From an uncultured Lachnospiraceae bacterium (GTDB lineage Bacteria > Bacillota > Clostridia > Lachnospirales > Lachnospiraceae), in assembly GCA_948688495.1 (NCBI GenBank), contig CAPQSW010000016.1:2132-40294 (forward strand): 38,163 nucleotides of DNA, given 5' to 3'. Within the stretch, counting starts at the first letter, position 1, and each line of letters starts with the position of its first letter. Below the pieces are notes generated by a model. That model saw only the letters and a list, made by a program, of their open reading frames with translations, was not told the DNA's origin and did not search any database. Position numbers and translations under genes: made by a program. Below, one piece after another: positions 21,960-30,619 of the stretch.

Positions 21960-22604
21960 ATGAAATTAAAAAAGAAATATATTGGCATGTTACTGCTGGC
22001 AGGATTGTGTTGTGCGAGTGTTTTAAATGGCTGTGGGTCTAAGGGGAAACCAGATGCCGGTACAGAAATGGAGCGGCTTGATGAGCCTGAGTCAAAAGCC
22101 CAGGAATCCGAAGACATAAAGGAAGATGGAACAAAAGGCTCAGAGGTGAGCATAGGTGAATTTTCCATGCAGGATATAAACGGTGAAACATACACACAGG
22201 AGCTGTTTGCGGAGAATGATTTAACTATGGTGAACGTGTTTACAACCTGGTGTACGCCGTGTGTCAATGAGATTCCCGATCTGCAGAAGCTGAGCGAGGA
22301 GATGGCAGATCAGGGTGTTTGTGTGGTAGGTATTGTTCTGGATGGTATTGACGCATCGGGCAGCACGGATGGAGAGGCAATTGAAAAGGCAAAGGTCCTG
22401 GCGGAGTATACGGGTGCGGCGTATCCATTCCTGATTCCAGACGAAGGCTATTTAAATGGCAGGCTTGCCGGGATTGCCGCTGTGCCGGAAACATTTTTTG
22501 TGGACAGGGAAGGCAATATTGTTGGTGAGACATATTCAGGAAGCCGCTCCCTGGAAGATTGGAAGAACATTGTGGAGACAGAATTGAAAGGGGCGGTGCA
22601 ATGA
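21960..22604 (+). CDS. TlpA-like thioredoxin lipoprotein
   Basis: A 214-residue secreted lipoprotein with lipobox VLNGC (Cys25), an acidic linker (residues 30-62) and a thioredoxin domain with the active site WCTPC (C98, C101) and cis-proline in AAVPETFFVDREG. It is a membrane-anchored thiol-disulfide oxidoreductase acting outside the cytoplasm. A good AAAGGAGA precedes the start. Its stop codon overlaps the start of a CXXC peptide gene (ATGA), and a 4Fe-4S membrane protein follows. The same three-gene set occurs in Clostridioides difficile around CD1871A, so it is a conserved redox module. Confidence 0.9.
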   Translation: MKLKKKYIGMLLLAGLCCASVLNGCGSKGKPDAGTEMERLDEPESKAQESEDIKEDGTKGSEVSIGEFSMQDINGETYTQELFAENDLTMVNVFTTWCTPCVNEIPDLQKLSEEMADQGVCVVGIVLDGIDASGSTDGEAIEKAKVLAEYTGAAYPFLIPDEGYLNGRLAGIAAVPETFFVDREGNIVGETYSGSRSLEDWKNIVETELKGAVQ

Positions 22605-22750
22605 GGCGGCTTATACGCAATTACCGAGGCGGTTTGTGTCTTGCGGCGCTTGGGCTTGTGATGATGGGATATGGCATCTTTCGAGGAGAGGTACCGGTAG
22701 TGCTGGAAAAAGCCATCAATATCTGTATGGAGTGTATTGGAATTGGATAA
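22601..22750 (+). CDS. CD1871A-family CXXC-motif membrane peptide
   Basis: A 49-residue protein with a basic start (MRRLIRNYRGG), one membrane segment (LCLAALGLVMMGYGIF) and the end EKAINICMECIGIG, which has the CxxC pair typical of the CD1871A family. It overlaps both neighbours (four bases with the TlpA gene, 14 with the 4Fe-4S gene), so the three are translated as a unit. The CxxC could exchange electrons or disulfides between the membrane ferredoxin and TlpA. The function has not been established as far as I know. Confidence 0.85.
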   Translation: MRRLIRNYRGGLCLAALGLVMMGYGIFRGEVPVVLEKAINICMECIGIG

Positions 22751-23582
22751 AAAGAAGAAAACAAATGAATGGAAGCGGCATGGAGTACAGGCGCTGTGGG
22801 CGCTTTTTACGAATAGCTATCTCATAGGTTTTGCCCAGGGCAAAATTTATAAAGGAAAACTGAAGAACCTCTGTGTTCCCGGATTAAATTGCTATTCCTG
22901 TCCGGGAGCGGTGGGGTCATGTCCCATCGGCGCAATGCAGGCGGTTATTGGGAGCTGGAATTTTAAGTTTGCATTTTATGTGGCAGGTTTTTTGATGTTT
23001 ATAGGTGCACTGGCAGGAAGGTTTGTCTGCGGCTGGCTGTGTCCCTTCGGGCTGTTTCAGGACTTGCTTCATAAGATTCCATGTTGCAAAAAGGTTCAAA
23101 GCTTTAAAGGTGATAAGCTGCTGCGGAAACTAAAGTATGTGATTCTTGCCGTGTTTGTGATACTTCTTCCAATGTTTTTGGTAGATGTTCTCGGTCAGGG
23201 AGCGCCCTATTTCTGCAAGCTGATTTGCCCGGCTGGCACATTGGAAGGAGGAATCCCTCTGGTAATCTTCAATAAATCCATGCGAAGTGCGCTCGGTTTC
23301 TTGTATGCATGGAAAAATATATTGCTGTTGATGACCGTTATTTTGTCTATTTTAATTTACCGGCCTTTTTGCAAATACATATGCCCGCTGGGAGCTGTCT
23401 ATTCTGTATTCAACCCCATATCCGTGTTCCGCTACCGGGTAGACAAAGAAACCTGTACAGACTGCGGAGCATGCGCTAGGGCCTGTAAGATGCAGGTGGA
23501 TCCGGTAGAAAATGCCAATCATTCCGAATGCATCCGATGCGGCGCCTGCAAGAAGGCATGTCCGGTAAAAGCAATCCATTGA
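22737..23582 (+). CDS. 4Fe-4S membrane protein of the NapH/YccM type
   Basis: A 281-residue polytopic protein. The apparent start is a TTG at 22737 that overlaps the preceding gene. Cysteine clusters: CYSCPGAVGSCPIGA near residue 55, CGWLCPFG and CKLICPAG in loops between membrane helices, CKYICPLGAV, then two ferredoxin motifs at the C-terminus (CTDCGACARACK and CIRCGACKKACP). Such proteins carry electrons across or along the membrane. With TlpA and the CXXC peptide it probably supplies reducing power to extracytoplasmic thiols. A terminator follows. Confidence 0.88.
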   Translation: MELDKKKKTNEWKRHGVQALWALFTNSYLIGFAQGKIYKGKLKNLCVPGLNCYSCPGAVGSCPIGAMQAVIGSWNFKFAFYVAGFLMFIGALAGRFVCGWLCPFGLFQDLLHKIPCCKKVQSFKGDKLLRKLKYVILAVFVILLPMFLVDVLGQGAPYFCKLICPAGTLEGGIPLVIFNKSMRSALGFLYAWKNILLLMTVILSILIYRPFCKYICPLGAVYSVFNPISVFRYRVDKETCTDCGACARACKMQVDPVENANHSECIRCGACKKACPVKAIH

Positions 23583-23585
23583 TAG

Positions 23586-23616
23586 AAAAAGAGTTTCGTT
23601 CACGGAGCTCTTTTTT
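23586..23616 (+). terminator. Terminator after the redox operon
   Basis: AAAGAGTTTCG pairs with CGGAGCTCTTT (two wobble pairs) around a TTCA loop and ends in TTTTTT. Confidence 0.75.
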
Positions 23617-23626
23617 CTGGATATTC

Positions 23627-23656
23627 TTGACAGAAATCCGGGGTTTATATTATAGT
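23627..23656 (+). promoter_or_regulatory. trpS promoter
   Basis: TTGACA (23627-23632), perfect -35, 18 bases, then TATAGT (23651-23656). Alternative -10 elements (TATATT, TATTAT) overlap with shorter spacing. The leader of about 55 bases is too short for a tryptophan T-box. Confidence 0.6.
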
Positions 23657-23717
23657 GTAAGAAGGAATAGTATATAAAATAAATAGGAAATAAAACGAAG
23701 ACGAACGAGGTTTATTT

Positions 23718-24803
23718 ATGAGCAAGATTATTTTAACGGGAGACAGGCCCACTGGAAAACTCCACGTAGGACATTATGTGGGGTCATTGAGACGCAGGGT
23801 GGAGCTCCAAAATTCGGGTGAGTATGATAAAATATTTATCATGATTGCAGATGCACAGGCATTGACCGACAATGCAGATAATCCCGAGAAGGTGCGCCAG
23901 AACGTGGTGGAGGTAGCGCTTGACTATATGGCATGTGGGTTAGACCCGGCGAAGTCCACGTTATTCATACAGTCGCAGATTCCACAATTGTGTGAACTGT
24001 CCTTTTATTATATGAATTTGGTGACAGTGTCCCGCCTGCAGAGGAATCCTACGGTGAAGGCAGAAATCCAGATGCGCAATTTTGAGGCGAGTATCCCGGT
24101 AGGGTTCTTTACTTACCCGGTCAGCCAGGCGGCGGATATTACAGCATTTCAGGCGACGACCGTTCCGGTAGGAGAGGACCAGATGCCGATGCTGGAGCAG
24201 ACCAAGGAAATTGTACACAAGTTTAATACCGTGTATGGGGAGACATTGACAGAGCCGCAGATTCTGCTTCCGGATAACCAGGCATGCATGCGGCTTCCGG
24301 GAATTGATGGGAAGGCCAAGATGAGCAAATCGCTTGGGAACTGCATTTATCTGTCGGAGGAGGCAGACGAGATTAAGAAAAAGGTCATGAGCATGTTTAC
24401 AGATCCCAATCACCTGAGGATTGAAGATCCAGGTTCTCTGGAGGGGAACACGGTGTTTATTTATCTGGATGCTTTTTGCAGGGATGAGCACTTTGAACGT
24501 TATCTGCCGGATTATGCGAATTTAGACGAGCTGAAGGCGCATTATCAGCGTGGCGGCCTTGGGGATGTGAAGGTAAAGAAGTTTCTGAACAATGTGTTAC
24601 AGGAGGAATTGGAGCCAATACGTAACCGCAGGAAAGAATTGCAGAGGGATATTCCTTATATTTATGAGGTATTGAAAGAGGGAAGTGATAAGGCGAGGGA
24701 GGTGGCAGCGCAGACTTTGGAGGATGTGCGTAACGCCATGAAAATCAATTATTTTGCAGATACAAAGTTAATTGAAGAACAGGCAGAGAAATTTAAGGGC
24801 TAA
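23718..24803 (+). CDS. trpS: Tryptophanyl-tRNA synthetase
   Basis: TrpS charges tRNA-Trp. The 361-residue protein has the class I motifs PTGKLHVGHYVGSL (HIGH) near residue 11 and KAKMSKSLGN (KMSKS) near 195, and GEDQMPMLEQTKEI between. It is slightly longer than the common 330-residue form because of an insertion in the C-terminal part (HYQRGGLGDVKVKKFLNNVL), which is typical of one Clostridial subgroup. Single gene with its own promoter. Confidence 0.95.
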   Translation: MSKIILTGDRPTGKLHVGHYVGSLRRRVELQNSGEYDKIFIMIADAQALTDNADNPEKVRQNVVEVALDYMACGLDPAKSTLFIQSQIPQLCELSFYYMNLVTVSRLQRNPTVKAEIQMRNFEASIPVGFFTYPVSQAADITAFQATTVPVGEDQMPMLEQTKEIVHKFNTVYGETLTEPQILLPDNQACMRLPGIDGKAKMSKSLGNCIYLSEEADEIKKKVMSMFTDPNHLRIEDPGSLEGNTVFIYLDAFCRDEHFERYLPDYANLDELKAHYQRGGLGDVKVKKFLNNVLQEELEPIRNRRKELQRDIPYIYEVLKEGSDKAREVAAQTLEDVRNAMKINYFADTKLIEEQAEKFKG

Positions 24804-24871
24804 TTTACCAGCGACGGGGACAGGGGAAGGGATGTTATACCAAAAGATACAGTTTACGGAGGGTGTAGGAT

Positions 24872-26143
24872 GTGGAAAATGTATATTTACTGGAGTTGAT
24901 TGACGTAAATATCCTGCAGAAAATTCAGGATGGGTTTTCCGAATATACGGGAATGGCAGCATTGATTACAGATGCGGCTGGTGTTCCAGTCACAAGAGGA
25001 AGTGGATTTACAAATTTTTGTAAGGAGTTGGTCAGGGAATCAGAAGCGGGCAGCAGGAGATGTGAGGCATGTGACAGGGATGGGGGATTTAAAGCCTTGC
25101 GGAGCGGCAGGATTTCAGTTTATCAATGTCATGCTGGGCTTACAGATTATGCAGCTCCCATTATGATAAAGGATAGAGTGATAGGAAGCTTTATCGGCGG
25201 GCAGGTCCGTACCTCTGAGCTTGATATGGAAGAAATGCGTAGGAAAGCGCAGGAGATGGGAATTGACCCGGATGCTTATGTCAGGAGTATCCAGGAGACA
25301 AATTTGATTCCCAGGGAGAATGTAGAAAAAGCAGCCGTTTTTCTTTCAAAGATTACAGAGGCGTTGTCTTCCATTGCATATCACAGCTATCTTGTGATAC
25401 AGGATTGCAGAAAAGCGGAGCGTGCCGCACGCTCACAATCTGATTTTGTTATGAATCTGAGCCTCCATATGAAACAGAATATGGAAGAATGGATGGATCA
25501 CGCTGGAGATTTGATTGAACAGGTGGACAGTCCTGCTGTGGACAATATGAGGTCATTGATTAAGCAGGGAACAGAAGTTTATAGTATGGTGGAAGATGCA
25601 GTGGAATACATCAAGATGTCGGACGGCAAGGTAGAATTGAGTGAGAACAATTACCGCATCCGGACACTGCTTGAAGAAATAGTAGAAAATGTCACAAGCC
25701 ATTATGGAGATAATGACAAGGATATTGAGATTCAGATAGGAGAAGAAGTTCCAGAATTTATGCTTGGCGATGCAGGACGGATTGGGCAGGTACTTAGCAA
25801 GCTGTTGTTCAACTGCATAAGCAGCGCAAAAGGAGGTAAGATTATCATCCGGGCAGTGAGCAGAAAAGTTTCATATTCCGTCATGCTCAGTATATCCATT
25901 GAGGACTTCTCTATGCAGCTGCCACAGGAACAGGTGGAAAAAATACAGGAATACATAAAAAAAGGTAACGTACAGGAGATGGAATGGGATGGCAGGCCGG
26001 AATTGGAACTTTCCATTGTAAGTTTTCTTACCCGGCATATGTCGGGAAGTTTTGAAATTAAGGAAAAGCCTGATGGAGGAACCGTATTTACGATAAGTCT
26101 GCCGCAGCTTGAAGTCAAAGGGGGAACGGCTCATGGCGTTTGA
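24872..26143 (+). CDS. PocR-domain sensor with a degenerate histidine-kinase core
   Basis: A 423-residue cytoplasmic protein starting with GTG behind GGAGG. Residues about 8-170 are a PocR ligand-binding domain (LQKIQDGFSEYTGMAALITD, then CEACDRDGG, YQCHAGLTDYAAPIMIKDR, and IGSFIGGQVRT). The rest has the shape of a histidine kinase, but the H-box (FVMNLSLHMKQNMEEW) lacks the phosphorylated histidine at its normal place. The ATPase domain keeps a degenerate N-box (LSKLLFNCIS) and has lost the DxGxG segment. It is probably a signalling pseudokinase that senses a small molecule. Its 3' end overlaps the start of an EAL-domain protein by 11 bases, so the two likely act together on cyclic di-GMP. 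PocR domains bind small molecules such as propanediol-type ligands in the founding example. Confidence 0.85.
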   Translation: MENVYLLELIDVNILQKIQDGFSEYTGMAALITDAAGVPVTRGSGFTNFCKELVRESEAGSRRCEACDRDGGFKALRSGRISVYQCHAGLTDYAAPIMIKDRVIGSFIGGQVRTSELDMEEMRRKAQEMGIDPDAYVRSIQETNLIPRENVEKAAVFLSKITEALSSIAYHSYLVIQDCRKAERAARSQSDFVMNLSLHMKQNMEEWMDHAGDLIEQVDSPAVDNMRSLIKQGTEVYSMVEDAVEYIKMSDGKVELSENNYRIRTLLEEIVENVTSHYGDNDKDIEIQIGEEVPEFMLGDAGRIGQVLSKLLFNCISSAKGGKIIIRAVSRKVSYSVMLSISIEDFSMQLPQEQVEKIQEYIKKGNVQEMEWDGRPELELSIVSFLTRHMSGSFEIKEKPDGGTVFTISLPQLEVKGGTAHGV

Positions 26144-27806
26144 TGTTAAAGGATATGCAAAGGCACTGGATGAGTTTATTATACAGATGGAAAAGATTCC
26201 GGATTTGATTAATCCCGATACCCAGGGGGCTATGGATGGTTTGTGCCAGGTGCTTAGAATTGCAAAAGTGGAAGCTGATTTTTATGAGAATTTGGGTTAT
26301 GAGGAACAAAAGTGGGGAGGTCATGCGGTCTTCTACCACAGAGGAGAATTTGATCCCGAGCGGGGAATAGTTTATAAGGAATGGACAGAAGAAGGAAATA
26401 TGATGAAGTATGGGATTTATCCCGTTCTGGGGGAATCCGACTGGGATGAGACGGAGCAGAGGAAGATCGATGTATTTTTAAAAGTTCTCCTCACTTTTAA
26501 TGGGCGTATCCGCATGCAGCAGATGGTGGAGCGTCTTACATTCCGTGACCAGGAACTTGGAATGTATAACCTTGCATGGTTTATGAAGAAAACCAACCTC
26601 CTTATTTCACAGAAGGAGATTAGCAAGTATGCGGCATGCCAGTTTAATCTGCGTAATTTTTCCGTTATTAATCAGCAGATTGGGCGGGAACGCGGGAGCA
26701 GGGTGCTGGGGAAGTTTATCCGCCAGTTTCAGGAAAGGCTTAGCGGGAAAGAAATGGTCTGCCGGATCAGCGGGGATAATTTTGTGGCGTTGTTTGAAAA
26801 GAGTAACCTGAATACAGTTATGGAATACTTAAAGGGTATAGCTGTCGTCTATGATGAGAAGCAAAAGAAGCGCGTATGGGTGACAACCCATGCCGGATAT
26901 TATATGATACCGGTAGGCTGTGACAGCGCGGCAAGTATTGTGGAATGCCTGGGGACAGCAATCAACATGGCAAGAAATGTCCGCAAAACGGATTATGCGT
27001 TTTTTGATGCGGAGTTGATGCAGGGGATCCGCGTAGGGAAGATGATTGAGGCAACTTTGCCGGAGGCACTGGAAAAAGAAGAATTTCATGTATACTATCA
27101 GCCCAAGATCCAGTTAAAGAACTATCATCTGGTTGGCGCAGAGGCGTTGTGCCGCTGGTTTCAGAATGGAAAAATAGTAGCTCCCGGAGAGTTCATACCG
27201 GTATTGGAGAAAAGCAAACTGATATGCATGCTTGATTTCTATATGTTAGAGCATGTCTGCCAGGACATCCGCAGATGGATGGACGAGGGCAAAGAAATCG
27301 TCACAGTCTCCGTGAATTTATCCCGTGTCCATATGGGAGACATGGATCTTTTGGATAATATACTTGCCATTGTAGACAAATACGAGGTTCCGCATGAATA
27401 TATTGAAATTGAACTGACAGAGACCGGGACAGATGTGGGATTTGATCATTTGAAGTCACTAGTTTCCGGATTACGTGAACAGGGATTCAGCATATCCGTA
27501 GATGATTTTGGCACGGGATACTCGTCGATGAATCTGATTCGGGAGCTCCCCTGGAATGTATTAAAGATTGATAAAAGCTTTCTGCCGGACAAATCAGACA
27601 ATGACAGGCAGAAGCGTGTGATGTTCCAGCATTTGATCTCTCTGGCGCAGGATATGGAGATTGAATGTATTGTAGAGGGCGTCGAGAGCGTTGAGCAAAT
27701 AAAACTTTTAAAAGAGAGCAACTGCTATCTGGCGCAGGGATTTTATTTTGACAAGCCGCTGGCAGTGACGGAATTTGAAGAAAAACTGGCGGAGATAAGG
27801 AGCTAG
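26133..27806 (+). CDS. Cyclic di-GMP phosphodiesterase (degenerate GGDEF plus EAL)
   Basis: A 557-residue protein; ATG at 26133 has AAAGGGGG upstream. Residues 1-140 are an N-terminal region I cannot name. A GGDEF-like domain follows, but its motif reads SGDNF, so it should not make cyclic di-GMP. The EAL domain (about 310-555) has the residues expected for catalysis: AEALCRW, VSVNLS, IELTE, DDFGTGYSS, KIDKSFL, VEGVES and QGFYFDKPL. It should hydrolyse cyclic di-GMP. It is co-translated with the PocR pseudokinase, which may regulate it through direct contact. No membrane segment is seen. Confidence 0.88.
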   Translation: MAFDVKGYAKALDEFIIQMEKIPDLINPDTQGAMDGLCQVLRIAKVEADFYENLGYEEQKWGGHAVFYHRGEFDPERGIVYKEWTEEGNMMKYGIYPVLGESDWDETEQRKIDVFLKVLLTFNGRIRMQQMVERLTFRDQELGMYNLAWFMKKTNLLISQKEISKYAACQFNLRNFSVINQQIGRERGSRVLGKFIRQFQERLSGKEMVCRISGDNFVALFEKSNLNTVMEYLKGIAVVYDEKQKKRVWVTTHAGYYMIPVGCDSAASIVECLGTAINMARNVRKTDYAFFDAELMQGIRVGKMIEATLPEALEKEEFHVYYQPKIQLKNYHLVGAEALCRWFQNGKIVAPGEFIPVLEKSKLICMLDFYMLEHVCQDIRRWMDEGKEIVTVSVNLSRVHMGDMDLLDNILAIVDKYEVPHEYIEIELTETGTDVGFDHLKSLVSGLREQGFSISVDDFGTGYSSMNLIRELPWNVLKIDKSFLPDKSDNDRQKRVMFQHLISLAQDMEIECIVEGVESVEQIKLLKESNCYLAQGFYFDKPLAVTEFEEKLAEIRS

Positions 27807-27860
27807 TGCGATAGCGCCAGCGAGCGAATCAAATACCAATTTGGAAGGGAACTTAACATT

Positions 27861-29606
27861 ATGGGACAGATATTAAAGAAACTGGCATCGTATTACAAAC
27901 CATACATGCCTTTGTTTCTTGCGGATATGTTTTTTGCTGTTATTGGAGCAGGTGTAACACTTGTGATACCATTGATTGTGCGCTATATTACCAATGTGGT
28001 ACTTACTTTGGGTACTCAGGAAGCGTTTGACAAAATCATATCGCTTGGCATAATTATGTTGGCGCTGGTTGCGGTGGAATTTTTCTGTAATTATTTCATT
28101 ACGAATTTTGGACACGTAATGGGCGCCAAAATTGAGTATGATATGCGCGCGGAAATTTTTGCTCATTACCAGAAATTATCGTTTTCTTTTTTTAACAACC
28201 AGAAAGTGGGACAGCTCCTGTCGCGTATTACGAGCGATTTGTTTGATATTAGCGAGCTCCTTCACCACGGACCGGAGGATCTTTTGATTTCCCTGATTAA
28301 GATCATCGGGTCTTTTGTCATTTTAATCCAGATCGATGTCAGGCTGACGCTGACCGCATTTGCATTTGTTCCCGTGATGCTCTTGTATGCGGCTTACTTC
28401 AATACCAGGATGAAACGTGCCTTTAAACGCAACCGGGAGAAGATTGCTGACATCAACAGCCAGATTGAGGATACACTATCCGGTATCCGTGTGGTGAAGT
28501 CCTTTGCCAATGAAGACATGGAGCTTAAAAAGTTTGAGAAGGGGAACCGGGGGTTTCTTGCGGCAAAGAAGAACAGTTATTATTATATGGCAGGATATAA
28601 TTCTGGACTGGGAGCGCTTACGACGCTGATTACGATTGTTGTGCTGATTGCGGGAGCGGTTATGATTACCCATGGTCAGGCGGATGTAGCGGATCTAGTT
28701 ACGTTTCTTTTATATATCAATACGTTTACAGACCCGGTGAAAAAGCTCATTACCTTTACAGAACAGTTCCAAAATGGGTATACTGGTTATGAGCGTTTTA
28801 TGGAAATGATGGAGATAAAGCCGGATATTGAGGATAAGGAAGATGCGGTAGAACTAAAGTCGGCGAGAGGAGATATCTTCTTTGAGGATGTATCTTTTCA
28901 TTATGAGGAAAATACACAGACCGTTTTACATCACATTAACCTTACGGTGAAGGCGGGCGAATATGTGGCGCTTGTAGGATCTTCAGGTGCAGGAAAGAGT
29001 ACGCTGTGCAGTTTGATGCCGCGTTTTTATGATGTTTCGGAGGGCGCCGTCAGGATTGATGGAAAGGATGTCCGTGACATCACATTAAAGAGCCTGCGCA
29101 GCCAGATTGGGATTGTACAGCAGGATGTCTATCTGTTTGTGGGGACGGTATTTGAGAATATCCGCTATGGAAAGCCGGATGCCACGAGGGAGGAGGTCAT
29201 TGAGGCTGCAAAAAATGCCAATGCCCATGAGTTTATTATGTCGCTTCCCGATGGGTATGATACGGATATTGGACAACGTGGCGTAAAATTATCTGGCGGC
29301 CAGAAACAGAGATTGTCCATTGCAAGGGTATTTTTGAAAAATCCGCCCATACTTATATTTGATGAGGCAACGTCATCTTTGGATAATGAGAGTGAGAAAG
29401 TGGTACAGGAGTCGTTGGAGAAACTTGCGAAGAACCGCACGACATTTGTGATTGCCCACAGACTGTCTACCATCCGCAACGCCAGAAAGATTCTGGTATT
29501 GACGGACACAGGAATTGAGGAAGAAGGGACGCATGAGGAATTGCTTGAGAGAAATGGCATTTATGCAAATCTTTACCGCTTACAGTTTGCAGATGGAGTT
29601 GACTAA
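27861..29606 (+). CDS. ABC exporter, fused permease and ATPase
   Basis: A 581-residue half-transporter. Six membrane segments span residues about 1-320. The ATPase has Walker A GSSGAGKST, signature LSGGQKQRLS, Walker B ILIFDEATSSLD and the switch histidine in VIAHRLST. It forms a homodimer, or pairs with a partner encoded elsewhere, to export lipids, drugs or peptides. There is no N-terminal peptidase domain, so it is not a bacteriocin processing exporter. The gene is single; substrate cannot be told from sequence. Confidence 0.92.
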   Translation: MGQILKKLASYYKPYMPLFLADMFFAVIGAGVTLVIPLIVRYITNVVLTLGTQEAFDKIISLGIIMLALVAVEFFCNYFITNFGHVMGAKIEYDMRAEIFAHYQKLSFSFFNNQKVGQLLSRITSDLFDISELLHHGPEDLLISLIKIIGSFVILIQIDVRLTLTAFAFVPVMLLYAAYFNTRMKRAFKRNREKIADINSQIEDTLSGIRVVKSFANEDMELKKFEKGNRGFLAAKKNSYYYMAGYNSGLGALTTLITIVVLIAGAVMITHGQADVADLVTFLLYINTFTDPVKKLITFTEQFQNGYTGYERFMEMMEIKPDIEDKEDAVELKSARGDIFFEDVSFHYEENTQTVLHHINLTVKAGEYVALVGSSGAGKSTLCSLMPRFYDVSEGAVRIDGKDVRDITLKSLRSQIGIVQQDVYLFVGTVFENIRYGKPDATREEVIEAAKNANAHEFIMSLPDGYDTDIGQRGVKLSGGQKQRLSIARVFLKNPPILIFDEATSSLDNESEKVVQESLEKLAKNRTTFVIAHRLSTIRNARKILVLTDTGIEEEGTHEELLERNGIYANLYRLQFADGVD

Positions 29607-29650
29607 GCGCTTGTATGTACAAGATAGAAGATAGGAGATAATAGAGAACG

Positions 29651-30562
29651 ATGGAGATATTGTTTCGAAAAATTGAATTAGAAGACCAAAAGCTGCTTAC
29701 CAGTTACTTAAAACAGAAGCCGTACCGCAGCTGTGATTTGGTTTTTGCAAATATTTATCTATGGAGCAGGAAATACCGCACAGAGTTTGCAATTGTGGAG
29801 GATACGCTGATATTTTGTGGATTCCGGGAGAATGGTGCACCGAGCATTACTTTTCCGATTGGAGAGGTGGGTCAGATTAAGAAAGCGTTAGAGGTGATGT
29901 CTGCGTGGTTTGTTTCACAGGGAGCCAAATTTTATATGCATTTGGTACAGGAGAAAGAGTTTGAATTGCTAGAACAGTGGTATCCAGGAAGATTTCAGGC
30001 TGTTTACAATCGTGACGCCGCGGATTATGTATATGAGACGGAGAAGCTTATTACGCTTGCCGGTAAAAAACTTCACGGCAAACGGAATCATATTAATCGA
30101 TTCAAGGAAAATAATCCAGACTGGGTTTATGAGCCAATTACTTCCGAAAACGTGGAAGACTGCTTTCAGATGGCGTTAAAATGGCGGGAAGAAATGCAGT
30201 GTGAGTATGATGTGGAGAAACGTGATGAGATATGCGTTACCTTAAATGCTTTGCGTCTGATGGAGGAATTAAATCTTTTGGGCGGGCTGTTAAGGACAGA
30301 GCCCGGCGGGGAAGTCATAGCGTTTACAATTGGGGAGCCTTTGAATCCAGATACGTTTGTGGTGCACATTGAGAAGGCATTTGCAGAAATCCAGGGGGCA
30401 TATCCGATGATTAACCAGCAGTTTGTGGAACATGCGGCGGCAGGCTTCCAATATGTGAACCGGGAGGAGGATACTGGCGCGGAGGGGCTGCGCAAGGCGA
30501 AATTATCGTACCGCCCGGCATTTTTGGTGGAAAAGGCAATTGTTACGGAAACATCAGAATAG
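29651..30562 (+). CDS. DUF2156 (phosphatidylglycerol lysyltransferase C-terminal-like) protein
   Basis: A 303-residue soluble protein with the DUF2156 layout: two GNAT-like halves, the first with YRSCDLVFANIYLWSRKY, the second with LHGKRNHINRFKENNPDW, GEVIAFTIGEPLNPDTFVVH and YPMINQQFVEH, ending REEDTGAEGLRKAKLSYRPA. The fold is shared with MprF, which transfers amino acids from tRNA to lipids, and with FemX-like enzymes, but this group lacks the membrane domain and its acceptor is unknown. It sits between an ABC exporter and a G3E GTPase, on the same strand but without tight coupling. Confidence 0.85.
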   Translation: MEILFRKIELEDQKLLTSYLKQKPYRSCDLVFANIYLWSRKYRTEFAIVEDTLIFCGFRENGAPSITFPIGEVGQIKKALEVMSAWFVSQGAKFYMHLVQEKEFELLEQWYPGRFQAVYNRDAADYVYETEKLITLAGKKLHGKRNHINRFKENNPDWVYEPITSENVEDCFQMALKWREEMQCEYDVEKRDEICVTLNALRLMEELNLLGGLLRTEPGGEVIAFTIGEPLNPDTFVVHIEKAFAEIQGAYPMINQQFVEHAAAGFQYVNREEDTGAEGLRKAKLSYRPAFLVEKAIVTETSE

Positions 30563-30619
30563 ATGAGTGAAAGCAGGAAGTAAATGAATCAAACTAGAAA
30601 AGATGAGGAGGAATCAGAC

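Noticed and set aside
23657..23717. T-box leader before trpS
   Set aside because: The space between promoter and start is only about 55 bases and lacks the conserved T-box sequence and antiterminator.
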